Source: JBDRDD01 sp043821115
GTDB lineage: Bacteria; CAYTYR01; UBA6262; DAOVJB01
Length of the DNA stretch: 20,609 nucleotides
Assembly (NCBI GenBank): GCA_043821115.1
Contig: JBDRDD010000015.1
Span: 1-20,609 of the forward strand
Direction: 5' to 3'
Below, piece after piece: positions 1 to 7,631 of this stretch. The notes beneath the pieces were generated by a model. That model worked only from the letters and a program-made list of their open reading frames with translations, was not told the origin of the DNA and searched no databases. Each line of letters opens with the position of its first letter. Position 1 is the stretch's first letter. The position numbers were made by a program, and so were the translations under genes.

Positions 1-651
1 GCAGAGATAGGTATAGTTGACAGGATATTCACGAGAATCGGCGCTCTTGACAACCTTGCGCGCGGTGAATCAACGTTTATGGTGGAGATGAATGAGACCG
101 CGAACATATTGAATAACGCTACGGATAAGAGCCTCGTAATACTTGATGAGGTCGGAAGGGGCACATCCACCTTTGACGGCATAAGCATAGCCTGGGCTGT
201 GGTGGAGTACTTAAACAATATGAAGCATTCTGTTGGGCCCCGCACTCTCTTTGCCACCCATTACTTCGAGCTCACGGAACTGGCTCAGACCTTATCCGGT
301 GTGAAGAACTACAATATAGCTGTACGTGAGTACAATGACGAGATAATTTTCCTTAGAAAGATCGTTCCCGGGAGCGCTGACAAGAGCTACGGCATTCACG
401 TGGCTAATCTTGCGGGGCTTCCTTCGCAGGTGATAGTCCGGGCCAGGGAGATCCTTGATGAGCTTGAAAGAAACTCCTACCGCTCTGACGGGGTGCCTAA
501 ACTTGCAAAAACATCTGAGCCGGCGAAACAGATGGGGCTTTTCAGCGAAGACTATAATCCGATACTTGAGGAGATAAAGGAAATCGATATAGATGAACTT
601 ACTCCTGTTGAGGCACTGGTAAAAATAGAGGAGTGGAAGGAGAAATTATGA
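1..651 (+). CDS. mutS: DNA mismatch repair protein MutS, C-terminal part (5' end outside window)
   Basis: MutS recognises base mismatches and small loops and uses ATP to recruit MutL. The reading frame is open from base 1, so the start lies upstream and only the C-terminal ATPase part is seen. Visible motifs are the ABC-type region STFMVEMNE, the Walker B/D-loop stretch LVILDEVGRGTSTFDG, the switch-like ATHYFELTEL, and the C-terminal tail ending DIDELTPVEALVKIEEWK, which is typical of full-length MutS1. The stop codon TGA overlaps the ATG of the following PilZ gene (ATGA), which implies translational coupling. Identity is secure. The mismatch-binding domain cannot be judged because it is not in the window. 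Confidence 0.97.
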   Translation, partial: AEIGIVDRIFTRIGALDNLARGESTFMVEMNETANILNNATDKSLVILDEVGRGTSTFDGISIAWAVVEYLNNMKHSVGPRTLFATHYFELTELAQTLSGVKNYNIAVREYNDEIIFLRKIVPGSADKSYGIHVANLAGLPSQVIVRAREILDELERNSYRSDGVPKLAKTSEPAKQMGLFSEDYNPILEEIKEIDIDELTPVEALVKIEEWKEKL

Positions 652-998
652 AGTCGAAGAAAATAACCAAGGAGCGAAGGCAGCACAGGCGTACGCCCAT
701 GTCAACACCTATGCTCAAGATGGTGTCTTTGGATGTGCCGGCACTGCATCTGGGAGAATCGCTTCCGGGCATAATGGGGAATCTGAGCGCGGGCGGTATG
801 ACAATCGCCACATTCGCGGAGATACCCGTCGGTACAGAGCTCTCCCTGTCGCTGGATCTTCCCGGGATGAGTCCTAACAACATCAAAGGCAGGGTTGTGA
901 GAGTTGACAACAAGCAAGGGTCGTGCCTGATAAGCATCAACTTTGTCTCAATAGATGCGAAAACAAAAAAGCAGATAAACGACATAGTCCATAAGTAA
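648..998 (+). CDS. PilZ-domain protein, putative c-di-GMP effector
   Basis: This is a single-domain protein of 116 residues. An arginine-rich N-terminus gives the RxxxR element (R10/R11 to R14/R15), and NLSAGG near residue 47 fits the (D/N)xSxxG element. Together these make the cyclic-di-GMP binding signature of the PilZ family, and beta-strand-rich sequence follows. ATG 648 is chosen because AAGGAGA lies 4 bases upstream and the ATG overlaps the mutS stop. An in-frame GTG at 633 would add five residues but has no better ribosome site. The gene is sandwiched between mutS and mutL, an unusual place for a PilZ protein. No partner domain is present, so what it controls is unknown. PilZ assignment is fairly sure; c-di-GMP binding is inferred. 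Confidence 0.85.
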   Translation: MKSKKITKERRQHRRTPMSTPMLKMVSLDVPALHLGESLPGIMGNLSAGGMTIATFAEIPVGTELSLSLDLPGMSPNNIKGRVVRVDNKQGSCLISINFVSIDAKTKKQINDIVHK

Positions 999-1026
999 GT
1001 TTAAAGATAAAAGGAAGCAGGTAAAA

Positions 1027-2832
1027 ATGGGTTCAATTAAAGTGCTCTCCCAGGATGTAGTAAACAAGATATCCGCGGGGGAGATAGTGGAACGGCCCTC
1101 TTCAGTGGTAAAAGAGCTCATAGAGAACGCTCTTGATGCAGGGGCCACGCAGATAGTGGTCGAGCTGAAAAACGGCGGTAAAAAGCTGATACACGTAGCG
1201 GATAACGGCTGCGGCATGAGTAAAGACGATGCCGAGCTTGCACTCAAGCGCTACGCCACGAGCAAGATATCAGGTATTGATGACCTTGAGCATATATCCT
1301 CCTACGGGTTCCGCGGTGAGGCACTGCCCAGTATAGGCGCTGTATCGCGGCTTGTTCTTACCACCAGGCCCAAGGACTCTGAGCACGGCACGCTGATAGA
1401 GTCCGAGGGAGGTAATATAAAGAAGGCGAGAGATACGGGCTGCGGGGCAGGCACGACTCTTATGGTGCGCGATCTTTTCTATAACACGCCCGCGCGGCTT
1501 AAATTCATAAAAAGTAATACCACCGAGACCTCTCATGTTTCTGCCATAGTCGTGGAGCAGGCGCTTGCAAATACCGATACATCCTTCAAGCTTGTAAGTA
1601 ACGACCGCGAAATGATGCATATTCCCGCTGTTTCCTCAGCCCAGGAGGGAGCGCTTCTTGAAAGAATAGCCACGATATACGGCAAGGAGATGATGGAAGG
1701 TCTCTTACCCATTAATTTTGAGAACAAGTTTCTGAAAATCTCCGGATTTATTTCCATGCCGGCATTTAGCCGGGGGAACAAGAACCAGCAATTCATGTTC
1801 GTTAACAGGCGCAGCATAAGGAGCCGTTTGTTAGCTCATGCTGTTTACGAGGGATACCACGGATTTGTTACCGCAGGCCGTCATCCGGTCATATTCCTGT
1901 TCATAGATATAGATCCCACGCTGGTTGATGTAAACGTTCACCCGACAAAGAGGGAGGTGCGTTTCACCAACGAGCACGGTATCCATGAGCTTGTGAACCG
2001 CCTGATACGCCAGACCCTGGCATCAGGCAATGCTATTGCGAGCATCGTGCAGGCTGAGGATGAAGAAGCCGGGCCTCAAAGGGACAAGGTCACGAAAATA
2101 CAGGAGGCTATAGGCGAGTACCTGAGCAAGGTTGATGCCTCAAGCGCAAAGCGCCTTAAGCTTGAAGACGAGAATATGGACCTCTTTGAGAACACGAAGT
2201 TTGTATTCAGTGCTTCCGGGAACCAGACACTGACAATCATATCGGATATTATCCCGATCGGGCAGGCGAACAATCTTTACATAATAGCAAGGGATGCGGA
2301 AGGGCTTTTGATTATAGACCAGCATGCTCTTAGCGAAAGGATACTCTACGAGCAGTTCAGGCGTGATTACGATGAGTCCAAGATAGCTTTTCAGGACCTG
2401 CTTTTTCCTATAACCCTGGAACTTGGCCTCCAGCAGGCCCAGATCATAAAGGAGAACATCGAGAATTTCAGAAGGCTGGGATTCGAGGTGGAGAATTTCG
2501 GGGTAAATACCTTTATAGTTAAAACAGTGCCCGTTCTTCTGGGTGAATACTCTGACAAACAGGCCATCCTTGATATATTTGACGCCATAAGCGGGAGCAT
2601 GAAGGATACTGAAAATATAGAGGATGCCGCAAAGCACCTTAGCGAAGAGATGCTAAAGCTCATGGCCTGCCACGGTGCTGTGCGCGGAGGCGATACACTA
2701 AACACGGAATCCATCTATTGCCTGCTTGAGGGTATTGACGGACTCGAAAACATATATACATGCCCTCACGGCCGGCCTACAATGATGCGCATAGGCTTCG
2801 GGGAGCTTGAAAAAAGGTTCAAGAGAAAATAG
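1027..2832 (+). CDS. mutL: DNA mismatch repair protein MutL with endonuclease motifs
   Basis: MutL couples MutS mismatch recognition to strand incision. The N-terminal GHKL ATPase is clear: ELIENALDAGAT at about residues 30-41, DNGCGM at 59-64, YATSKI at 76-81 and GFRGEALPSIGA at 94-105. The C-terminal domain carries the metal-binding endonuclease motif DQHALSERILYE (431-442), ACHGAVRGGD starting near 547, and CPHGRP (579-584). These motifs mark MutL proteins that nick DNA themselves, as in bacteria lacking MutH. The length of 601 residues is normal. AAGGA and AGG lie 11 and 5 bases before ATG 1027. The stop is 2 bases before the miaA start, so the genes are co-transcribed. Confidence 0.97.
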   Translation: MGSIKVLSQDVVNKISAGEIVERPSSVVKELIENALDAGATQIVVELKNGGKKLIHVADNGCGMSKDDAELALKRYATSKISGIDDLEHISSYGFRGEALPSIGAVSRLVLTTRPKDSEHGTLIESEGGNIKKARDTGCGAGTTLMVRDLFYNTPARLKFIKSNTTETSHVSAIVVEQALANTDTSFKLVSNDREMMHIPAVSSAQEGALLERIATIYGKEMMEGLLPINFENKFLKISGFISMPAFSRGNKNQQFMFVNRRSIRSRLLAHAVYEGYHGFVTAGRHPVIFLFIDIDPTLVDVNVHPTKREVRFTNEHGIHELVNRLIRQTLASGNAIASIVQAEDEEAGPQRDKVTKIQEAIGEYLSKVDASSAKRLKLEDENMDLFENTKFVFSASGNQTLTIISDIIPIGQANNLYIIARDAEGLLIIDQHALSERILYEQFRRDYDESKIAFQDLLFPITLELGLQQAQIIKENIENFRRLGFEVENFGVNTFIVKTVPVLLGEYSDKQAILDIFDAISGSMKDTENIEDAAKHLSEEMLKLMACHGAVRGGDTLNTESIYCLLEGIDGLENIYTCPHGRPTMMRIGFGELEKRFKRK

Positions 2833-2834
2833 CG

Positions 2835-3815
2835 ATGGCAAGCGCGAAAAAAGTGTTAAAGCCCATAATCGTTGTGGCGGGACCCACTGCCTCCGGGAAA
2901 ACAGCCGTAGGGATCGCTCTTGCCAGGAAGCTTCTGACAGAGGTCATATCCGCTGATTCAAGGCAGATATACCGCCATATGAACATAGGCACGGCAAAGC
3001 CTCATGTTTTTCGGAAGAAAACAGGCGCTGATAGAAGGGTCGTGGTTGATAACATTGTCCACCACATGATAGACATACTGGATCCCGCTATCGAGTTTAG
3101 CGCGGGTCTTTACAAAGAGAAAGTTGATGCGATAATAAAGGATATGCACCAGCGCGGCAAAATTCCTCTCATTGTCGGAGGAACAGGCCTTTATATAAAA
3201 GCTGTGACAGAGGGCCTTTGCCCGGCACCACCTGTTGACCAAGAGATAAGAAAACGCCTTTTTGAGCTGGCGAAAAAATACGGCAACGATTATCTATACA
3301 GGCAGTTAAAGAAAGCTGACCCGCTGGGCGCAAAAAAGATACATCCGAGAAACCTTGTACGCGTGGTAAGGGCTCTTGAGGTGTACAGGGCATCGGGTAT
3401 ACCTTTGTCGGATTTTCACAAGAGAACACAGAAACCTTCTTACAGGGTTTTGACTTTTGCCCTTTCGTGGGACAGGGAAGAATTGCGCCAGAGGATACAA
3501 GAGCGAACAGAAGGGATGTTCAAGTCCGACCTGGTGCGGGAGGTTAAAAGCCTCATAAGGCGCGGGTACAGCACAAAGCTGCAGTCAATGCAGGGCCTTG
3601 GATACAAGGAGATAGTCGGATATATAAACGGGGATTATGATTTGGAAGAGGCAAAAAGGCAACTTGTGCGTGACACGTCAAGGTATGCCAAGCGCCAGAT
3701 GACCTGGTTCAGAAAAGAGAAGAATATACACTGGATAAAAATGGACAGCAAAACCTCTGCGCGAGAGGTTGCTGATAGAGTAAAAGAATATATCGCAAAA
3801 AAGAAAATGAATTAG
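2835..3815 (+). CDS. miaA: tRNA dimethylallyltransferase MiaA
   Basis: MiaA transfers a dimethylallyl group to N6 of A37 in tRNAs reading codons that begin with U, which stabilises codon pairing. The protein has 326 residues. It carries the P-loop GPTASGKT at residues 16-23, SADSRQIYRHMNIGTAKP soon after (the conserved substrate region with the catalytic Asp) and GGTGLYIKAV. The C-terminal region includes QGLGYKEI and the basic tail TSRYAKRQMTWFRKE, all typical of MiaA. The ATG is 2 bases after the mutL stop; its ribosome site is weak and translation is probably coupled. The mutL-miaA-hflX order matches the classical cluster of Proteobacteria, except that hfq is absent. Confidence 0.96.
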   Translation: MASAKKVLKPIIVVAGPTASGKTAVGIALARKLLTEVISADSRQIYRHMNIGTAKPHVFRKKTGADRRVVVDNIVHHMIDILDPAIEFSAGLYKEKVDAIIKDMHQRGKIPLIVGGTGLYIKAVTEGLCPAPPVDQEIRKRLFELAKKYGNDYLYRQLKKADPLGAKKIHPRNLVRVVRALEVYRASGIPLSDFHKRTQKPSYRVLTFALSWDREELRQRIQERTEGMFKSDLVREVKSLIRRGYSTKLQSMQGLGYKEIVGYINGDYDLEEAKRQLVRDTSRYAKRQMTWFRKEKNIHWIKMDSKTSAREVADRVKEYIAKKKMN

Positions 3816-3824
3816 CGCTGATAC

Positions 3825-3839
3825 GGGGGCAGTACGATT
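3825..3839 (+). promoter_or_regulatory. G-run ribosome binding site and ATT start codon of hflX
   Basis: GGGGG at 3825-3829 sits 7 bases before ATT 3837. GGGGG can pair with the anti-SD CCUCC core if one G-U wobble is allowed. Similar G-run sites precede other genes here (9451, 19552, 20178), which supports this as a real site. Start-codon use is inferred from protein family alignment in memory and is not proven. Confidence 0.45.
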
Positions 3840-5108
3840 AAGAAAAAAGAAAGAGCTCTTTTGGTAAGTGTTCAGTTCAGGGACTCGGATAATGACCACG
3901 AACGGTCCCTGGAGGAACTCGGGCGTCTTGGCGAGACCGCAGGAGCCGAGGTTGTGCAGGTCGTGTTCCAGAGGAGGGAGGCTCCCGATCCCAAGTTTTT
4001 TATCGGTGCCGGCAAGGCAAAGGAGATAGGCGCCATCTGCGAGCGCAAGGCCATAGACCTGGTAATTTTTGATGACGAGTTAACGGGTACGCAGCAGCGA
4101 AACCTTGAGGGTGTGATAGAGTCAAAGATTATTGACCGTACACGTCTTATCCTCGACATTTTCAGGCAAAGGGCAAGAACAAGGGAAGGGAAACTCCAGG
4201 TTGAGTTCGCGCATCTTAGCTACCTGCTGCCCCACCTCACCGGTAAGGGTGCTTCGATGAGCAGGCAGGTGGGAGGAATAGGTTTCAGGGGAGGTCCCGG
4301 GGAAAAGAAACTCGAAGTCGATCGCAGGAGCATACGCGACAGGATAAGTGTCCTGAAAAAGGAAACCGAAAAGATCAGGATGTACAGGGGGCTCCAGCGC
4401 CGGAAGAGACACGAAGCATCGCTTCCCGTAATAGGTATTGTCGGATATACTAACTCGGGCAAGTCCACACTGTTAAATATTCTGAGCGATGCCGGTGTCC
4501 TGGTAGAAGACAAGCTTTTCGCCACGCTTGACCCGACCATACGAAGGGTTAAGCTGCCTGATAATCAATCGGTGCTTTTTGCGGACACCGTGGGTTTTAT
4601 ACGAAAACTCCCGCATAACATAATAGCGGCATTTCGCGGGACTCTTGAGGAAGTAATAGAAGCCGATATACTCCTTCATGTGATAGATGCAAGCAGCAGG
4701 GACAGAAATGACCAGAGGGAGAACGTGCATGCGGTTCTGCGGGAGATTGGCGCCGACAAGAAGCCCATCATAGATGTGTTTAACAAGATAGACCTTGTTG
4801 AGAATAAATGGCAGATCGACAAGGAGATAAACAGCAGCCGCTACGGCATAGCGGTTTCGGCTCTTAGAAAAAGAGGGATTGAAGATCTTCTGAACTCCGT
4901 AATGCATTTGCTCGGGCCGGGGCGCGTGAGGGTCCTTTTCTCTTTCCCCTATGACAGGCAGAATCTTGTTTCCCTCGTGTTCCAGAAGGGGAGGGTTTTG
5001 CGTGACAAGTACACTTCGCGCAGGGTATATCTTGATGCCGAGGTAGAGGAGTCAGTGGTCAAAAGACTCTCGCGCTTCGTTTGCAAGAGCCGTGTGCAGT
5101 TTACATAA
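3837..5108 (+). CDS. hflX: GTPase HflX (ribosome-splitting / rescue), probable ATT start
   Basis: HflX is a ribosome-binding GTPase that splits stalled or stressed ribosomes. The HflX N-terminal domain is followed by the glycine-rich linker GGIGFRGGPGEKKLEVDRR, then the G domain: G1 GYTNSGKST, G3 DTVGF and G4 NKIDL. The family begins with a beta strand, here ERALLVSVQF. The first usual start codon, TTG 3861, would fall inside that strand, and a TGA at 3819 blocks extension further upstream. ATT 3837 (reading IKKKERALLV) has GGGGG 7 bases upstream and restores the strand, so it is preferred. TTG 3861 is the fallback. The linker has one more glycine than the usual RGPGE. The stop overlaps the ATG at 5108. 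Confidence 0.93.
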   Translation: MKKKERALLVSVQFRDSDNDHERSLEELGRLGETAGAEVVQVVFQRREAPDPKFFIGAGKAKEIGAICERKAIDLVIFDDELTGTQQRNLEGVIESKIIDRTRLILDIFRQRARTREGKLQVEFAHLSYLLPHLTGKGASMSRQVGGIGFRGGPGEKKLEVDRRSIRDRISVLKKETEKIRMYRGLQRRKRHEASLPVIGIVGYTNSGKSTLLNILSDAGVLVEDKLFATLDPTIRRVKLPDNQSVLFADTVGFIRKLPHNIIAAFRGTLEEVIEADILLHVIDASSRDRNDQRENVHAVLREIGADKKPIIDVFNKIDLVENKWQIDKEINSSRYGIAVSALRKRGIEDLLNSVMHLLGPGRVRVLFSFPYDRQNLVSLVFQKGRVLRDKYTSRRVYLDAEVEESVVKRLSRFVCKSRVQFT

Positions 5109-5122
5109 TGAGGTTAGCTGAT

Positions 5123-5674
5123 ATGAGTTTACCGAACAAACTTACGATTTTCAGGATACTGCTCATCCCGTTTTTTCTGATAACGCTTCTTCGTCCGCCT
5201 GATGAGTTCCTCATGACCCTTGAGACGAGAATTTACAGGAGCCTGCCGCTTATAATCTTTTTTATAGCGATGGTGACGGATGTTCTTGACGGTTTTCTGG
5301 CCAGGAGGAGCAATCAGCACAGTTCGCTGGGAAGATTCCTGGATCCATTCGCGGACAAGCTGTTTCTCTTGAGCGCGTTTATAGTACTGTCCTTCATGAA
5401 CAGGATCCCGGCATGGATAACAGCCGTTGTGATAGTGCGCGATGTCATAATAGTGATCGGATGGGCGATAATATTTGTCATAAGCGGCAGGTCCGTTATA
5501 TCACCGAGCATTTACGGCAAGCTTACGACATTCTTTCAGAGCGCTACAGTGCTTGCGGTGTTACTCAATGTTTCCTGTCGATCCTACATATGGCACACGG
5601 CGGCATTTTTTACAATAGTTTCCGGGATAGACTATACCTTAAAAGGCTCTACACACGTAAACACAGAGGATTAA
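5123..5674 (+). CDS. pgsA: CDP-diacylglycerol-glycerol-3-phosphate 3-phosphatidyltransferase (PgsA-like)
   Basis: This inner-membrane enzyme joins CDP-diacylglycerol and glycerol-3-phosphate to phosphatidylglycerophosphate, the committed step to phosphatidylglycerol. The CDP-alcohol phosphotransferase signature D(x)2DG(x)2AR(x)8G(x)3D(x)3D is complete, running from DVLDGFLAR to GRFLDPFAD. Several hydrophobic membrane segments surround it. The N-terminus MSLPNKLTIFRILLIP is the usual PgsA beginning, so ATG 5123 (GAGGT 8 bases upstream) is preferred over ATG 5108, which overlaps the hflX stop, and over TTG 5081. Length is then 183 residues, normal for the family. A related phosphatidyltransferase such as a cardiolipin or inositol type is possible, but the N-terminus favours PgsA. 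plsY and gpsA follow nearby. Confidence 0.88.
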   Translation: MSLPNKLTIFRILLIPFFLITLLRPPDEFLMTLETRIYRSLPLIIFFIAMVTDVLDGFLARRSNQHSSLGRFLDPFADKLFLLSAFIVLSFMNRIPAWITAVVIVRDVIIVIGWAIIFVISGRSVISPSIYGKLTTFFQSATVLAVLLNVSCRSYIWHTAAFFTIVSGIDYTLKGSTHVNTED

Positions 5675-5678
5675 TATT

Positions 5679-7001
5679 TTGAAACCTGTTGTGAGTATCA
5701 TTGGCAGACCCAATACCGGTAAATCAACCCTGTTTAACAGGCTCATTGGCAAACGCAAGGCCCTTGTGTCAAAACTGAGCGGTTTCACCCGTGACAGGAA
5801 CTACGGGGACACCAGTTTTCTGGGGAAGGATTTCACCGTGGTGGACACGGGGGGATGGGTGTCGCATTCAGAAGAGGATCTAATAAAGGATGTAAAGCAC
5901 CAGACAGAGCTTGCGGTATCCGCAAGCGACATAGTGCTTTTTATGGTTGACGGCAGGGAAGGGATTAACCCCGTTGATATCGAGATCGCTCACATGCTGC
6001 GCAAGGTCAGGAAAAAGGTCATTCTCGTAGTCAACAAAATGGACAACGACAAGCACATGGAGAATATGTTTGATTTCTACAAGCTTGGTATAGGGGAGCC
6101 CATCGGCATATCTGCGGATCACGGGCTTAACATCGACATGCTCCTTGATGGTATAATGGAGCACATTCCCGCCAACGAAGAAGGCCCTGATGAGGATTTG
6201 ACAAAAATAGCGGTAATAGGTGCCCCGAATGTCGGCAAATCATCGCTTGTAAACGCTCTTCTAAGAGAAGAAAGGGTGATAGTGGACAAGGAGCCCGGCA
6301 CCACCAGGGATGCCATAGACACGTTCTTTCACAGGGAAAATGACAGGTTCATTTTAATTGACACAGCAGGCATACGCCACAGGGGGACTGTGCACAAGAG
6401 CCTGGAGCTTCTTAGTTTTCTTAGCGCGCAGAGGAGCATGGAGAGGGCGGACATCGCGCTGCTCGTTCTTGATGCCAGCAGAGAGCTGACCGAGCAGGAG
6501 GAACGAATAGCAGGACTTGCGTCTCAAGCAGGATGCGCATGCATAATACTGATCAATAAATGGGATCTGATAGCCCAGAAATTCCCGCACACGGACAAGG
6601 TATACAGGCATGAAATACAGAGGCGCTTCAAGTTCCTCCATTACGCGCCTGTTCTTTTCACGTCTGCCAAAACCAGGCACGGCATTCACAGGATAATCCC
6701 GTATGTGACTAAGGTGATGAAGAATTACACGCGTGAGGTCGAAGCTGGCGATCTTAAAAAGATACTGGGAGAGGCGATCGATTCGTATCCCGCGCCTCTT
6801 TACAAGGGCAGAAGAGTAAGTGTGGGGGAGCTGGCTCAGATCAAGATAAAACCGCCTTCTTTTACGCTTAATGTAAGCGAGTGGAGGGCCCTGCATTTCT
6901 CGTACAAGCGCTACATTGAGAATAAGCTGAGGGATCACTGTGATTTTACAGGAACACCCATAAAGCTCTCAGTGAGGGGCAAAAAAAAGGCTGGAAAATA
7001 A
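5679..7001 (+). CDS. der: ribosome assembly GTPase Der (EngA)
   Basis: Der is a double GTPase required for maturation of the large ribosomal subunit. Two tandem G domains are visible. The first has GRPNTGKST (9-17), GFTRDR, DTGGW and NKMD. The second begins GAPNVGKSS (181-189), with TTRDA, DTAGIRHRG and NKWDL. A KH-like C-terminal region and a basic tail (GKKKAGK) complete the 440 residues, which is normal. The start is TTG 5679 with AGAGGA 8 bases upstream; the protein then begins MKPVVSIIGRPN, matching the family exactly. It lies between pgsA and plsY, 4 and about 10 bases away, in one transcription unit. Confidence 0.97.
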   Translation: MKPVVSIIGRPNTGKSTLFNRLIGKRKALVSKLSGFTRDRNYGDTSFLGKDFTVVDTGGWVSHSEEDLIKDVKHQTELAVSASDIVLFMVDGREGINPVDIEIAHMLRKVRKKVILVVNKMDNDKHMENMFDFYKLGIGEPIGISADHGLNIDMLLDGIMEHIPANEEGPDEDLTKIAVIGAPNVGKSSLVNALLREERVIVDKEPGTTRDAIDTFFHRENDRFILIDTAGIRHRGTVHKSLELLSFLSAQRSMERADIALLVLDASRELTEQEERIAGLASQAGCACIILINKWDLIAQKFPHTDKVYRHEIQRRFKFLHYAPVLFTSAKTRHGIHRIIPYVTKVMKNYTREVEAGDLKKILGEAIDSYPAPLYKGRRVSVGELAQIKIKPPSFTLNVSEWRALHFSYKRYIENKLRDHCDFTGTPIKLSVRGKKKAGK

Positions 7002-7011
7002 TCTCAATGGT

Positions 7012-7617
7012 ATGGTAGGATATATGGAAATGTTTCTTGTTGTTATAATTAGTTATGTTATAGGATCCATTCCGACTGCGTATATAATGGGCAGGCTCCT
7101 CAAAGGCATAGACATAAGGGACCACGGGAGCAGGAACGTGGGGGCTACCAATGTATTTCGCGTTGTCGGCAGGGGCCCCGGGATACTTACACTAGCCCTT
7201 GATATATTAAAGGGTTTCATTGTTGTCTTTTTGCTTGGGTATTTCACTTCAGGGCCGAATCCGGAGCTTGTAAAAATAGTTGGTGGCTTTTTTGTAATAG
7301 CCGGCCATAACTGGACAGTGTTTCTGCGTTTTAAGGGCGGCAAGGGTGTTGCCACGAGTGTTGGGGTGTTTCTGGCCCTGGCGCCTGTGCCGACAGCAAT
7401 TGCCTTTCTTGTTTTCGCGCTTGTGTTTGTGCCCAGCAAGAAGGTATCACCGGGTTCTATTATCGGGGCACTTGTTTTTCCGTTTCTTGTTTATTCCTTT
7501 AAAGAGACTGTTGAGACACTGCTTTTTGCAAGTATCGTTTCTTTTGTCATAATAGTTAATCATATACCTAACATAAAGCGCCTTGTAAAAGGCACTGAGC
7601 AAAAGATCATTAATTAA
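7012..7617 (+). CDS. plsY: glycerol-3-phosphate acyltransferase PlsY
   Basis: PlsY is an integral membrane enzyme that transfers an acyl group from acyl phosphate to position 1 of glycerol-3-phosphate. The conserved cytoplasmic motifs are present: GSIPTAYIMGR near residue 18, HGSRNVGATNVFR (38-50) and GHNWTVFLRFKGGKGVATSVG. Hydrophobic helices cover the rest. Three in-frame ATGs are possible: 7012, 7024 and 7030. ATG 7030 has AGGA 9 bases upstream and gives the usual short N-terminus (MFLVVIISYVIGSIP), so the true start may be there. The longest version is listed. gpsA, which makes its substrate, follows after 14 bases. Confidence 0.95.
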   Translation: MVGYMEMFLVVIISYVIGSIPTAYIMGRLLKGIDIRDHGSRNVGATNVFRVVGRGPGILTLALDILKGFIVVFLLGYFTSGPNPELVKIVGGFFVIAGHNWTVFLRFKGGKGVATSVGVFLALAPVPTAIAFLVFALVFVPSKKVSPGSIIGALVFPFLVYSFKETVETLLFASIVSFVIIVNHIPNIKRLVKGTEQKIIN

Positions 7618-7631
7618 AAGGACCAACAAAA

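Noticed and set aside
599..985. Minus-strand ORF of 128 codons opposite the PilZ gene
   Set aside because: It is antisense to a well-supported gene, has no motif or SD, and its composition follows from the opposite strand.
6354..6938. Minus-strand ORF of 194 codons opposite der
   Set aside because: It lies wholly within der, which has complete G-domain motifs; the antisense protein shows no recognisable domain.
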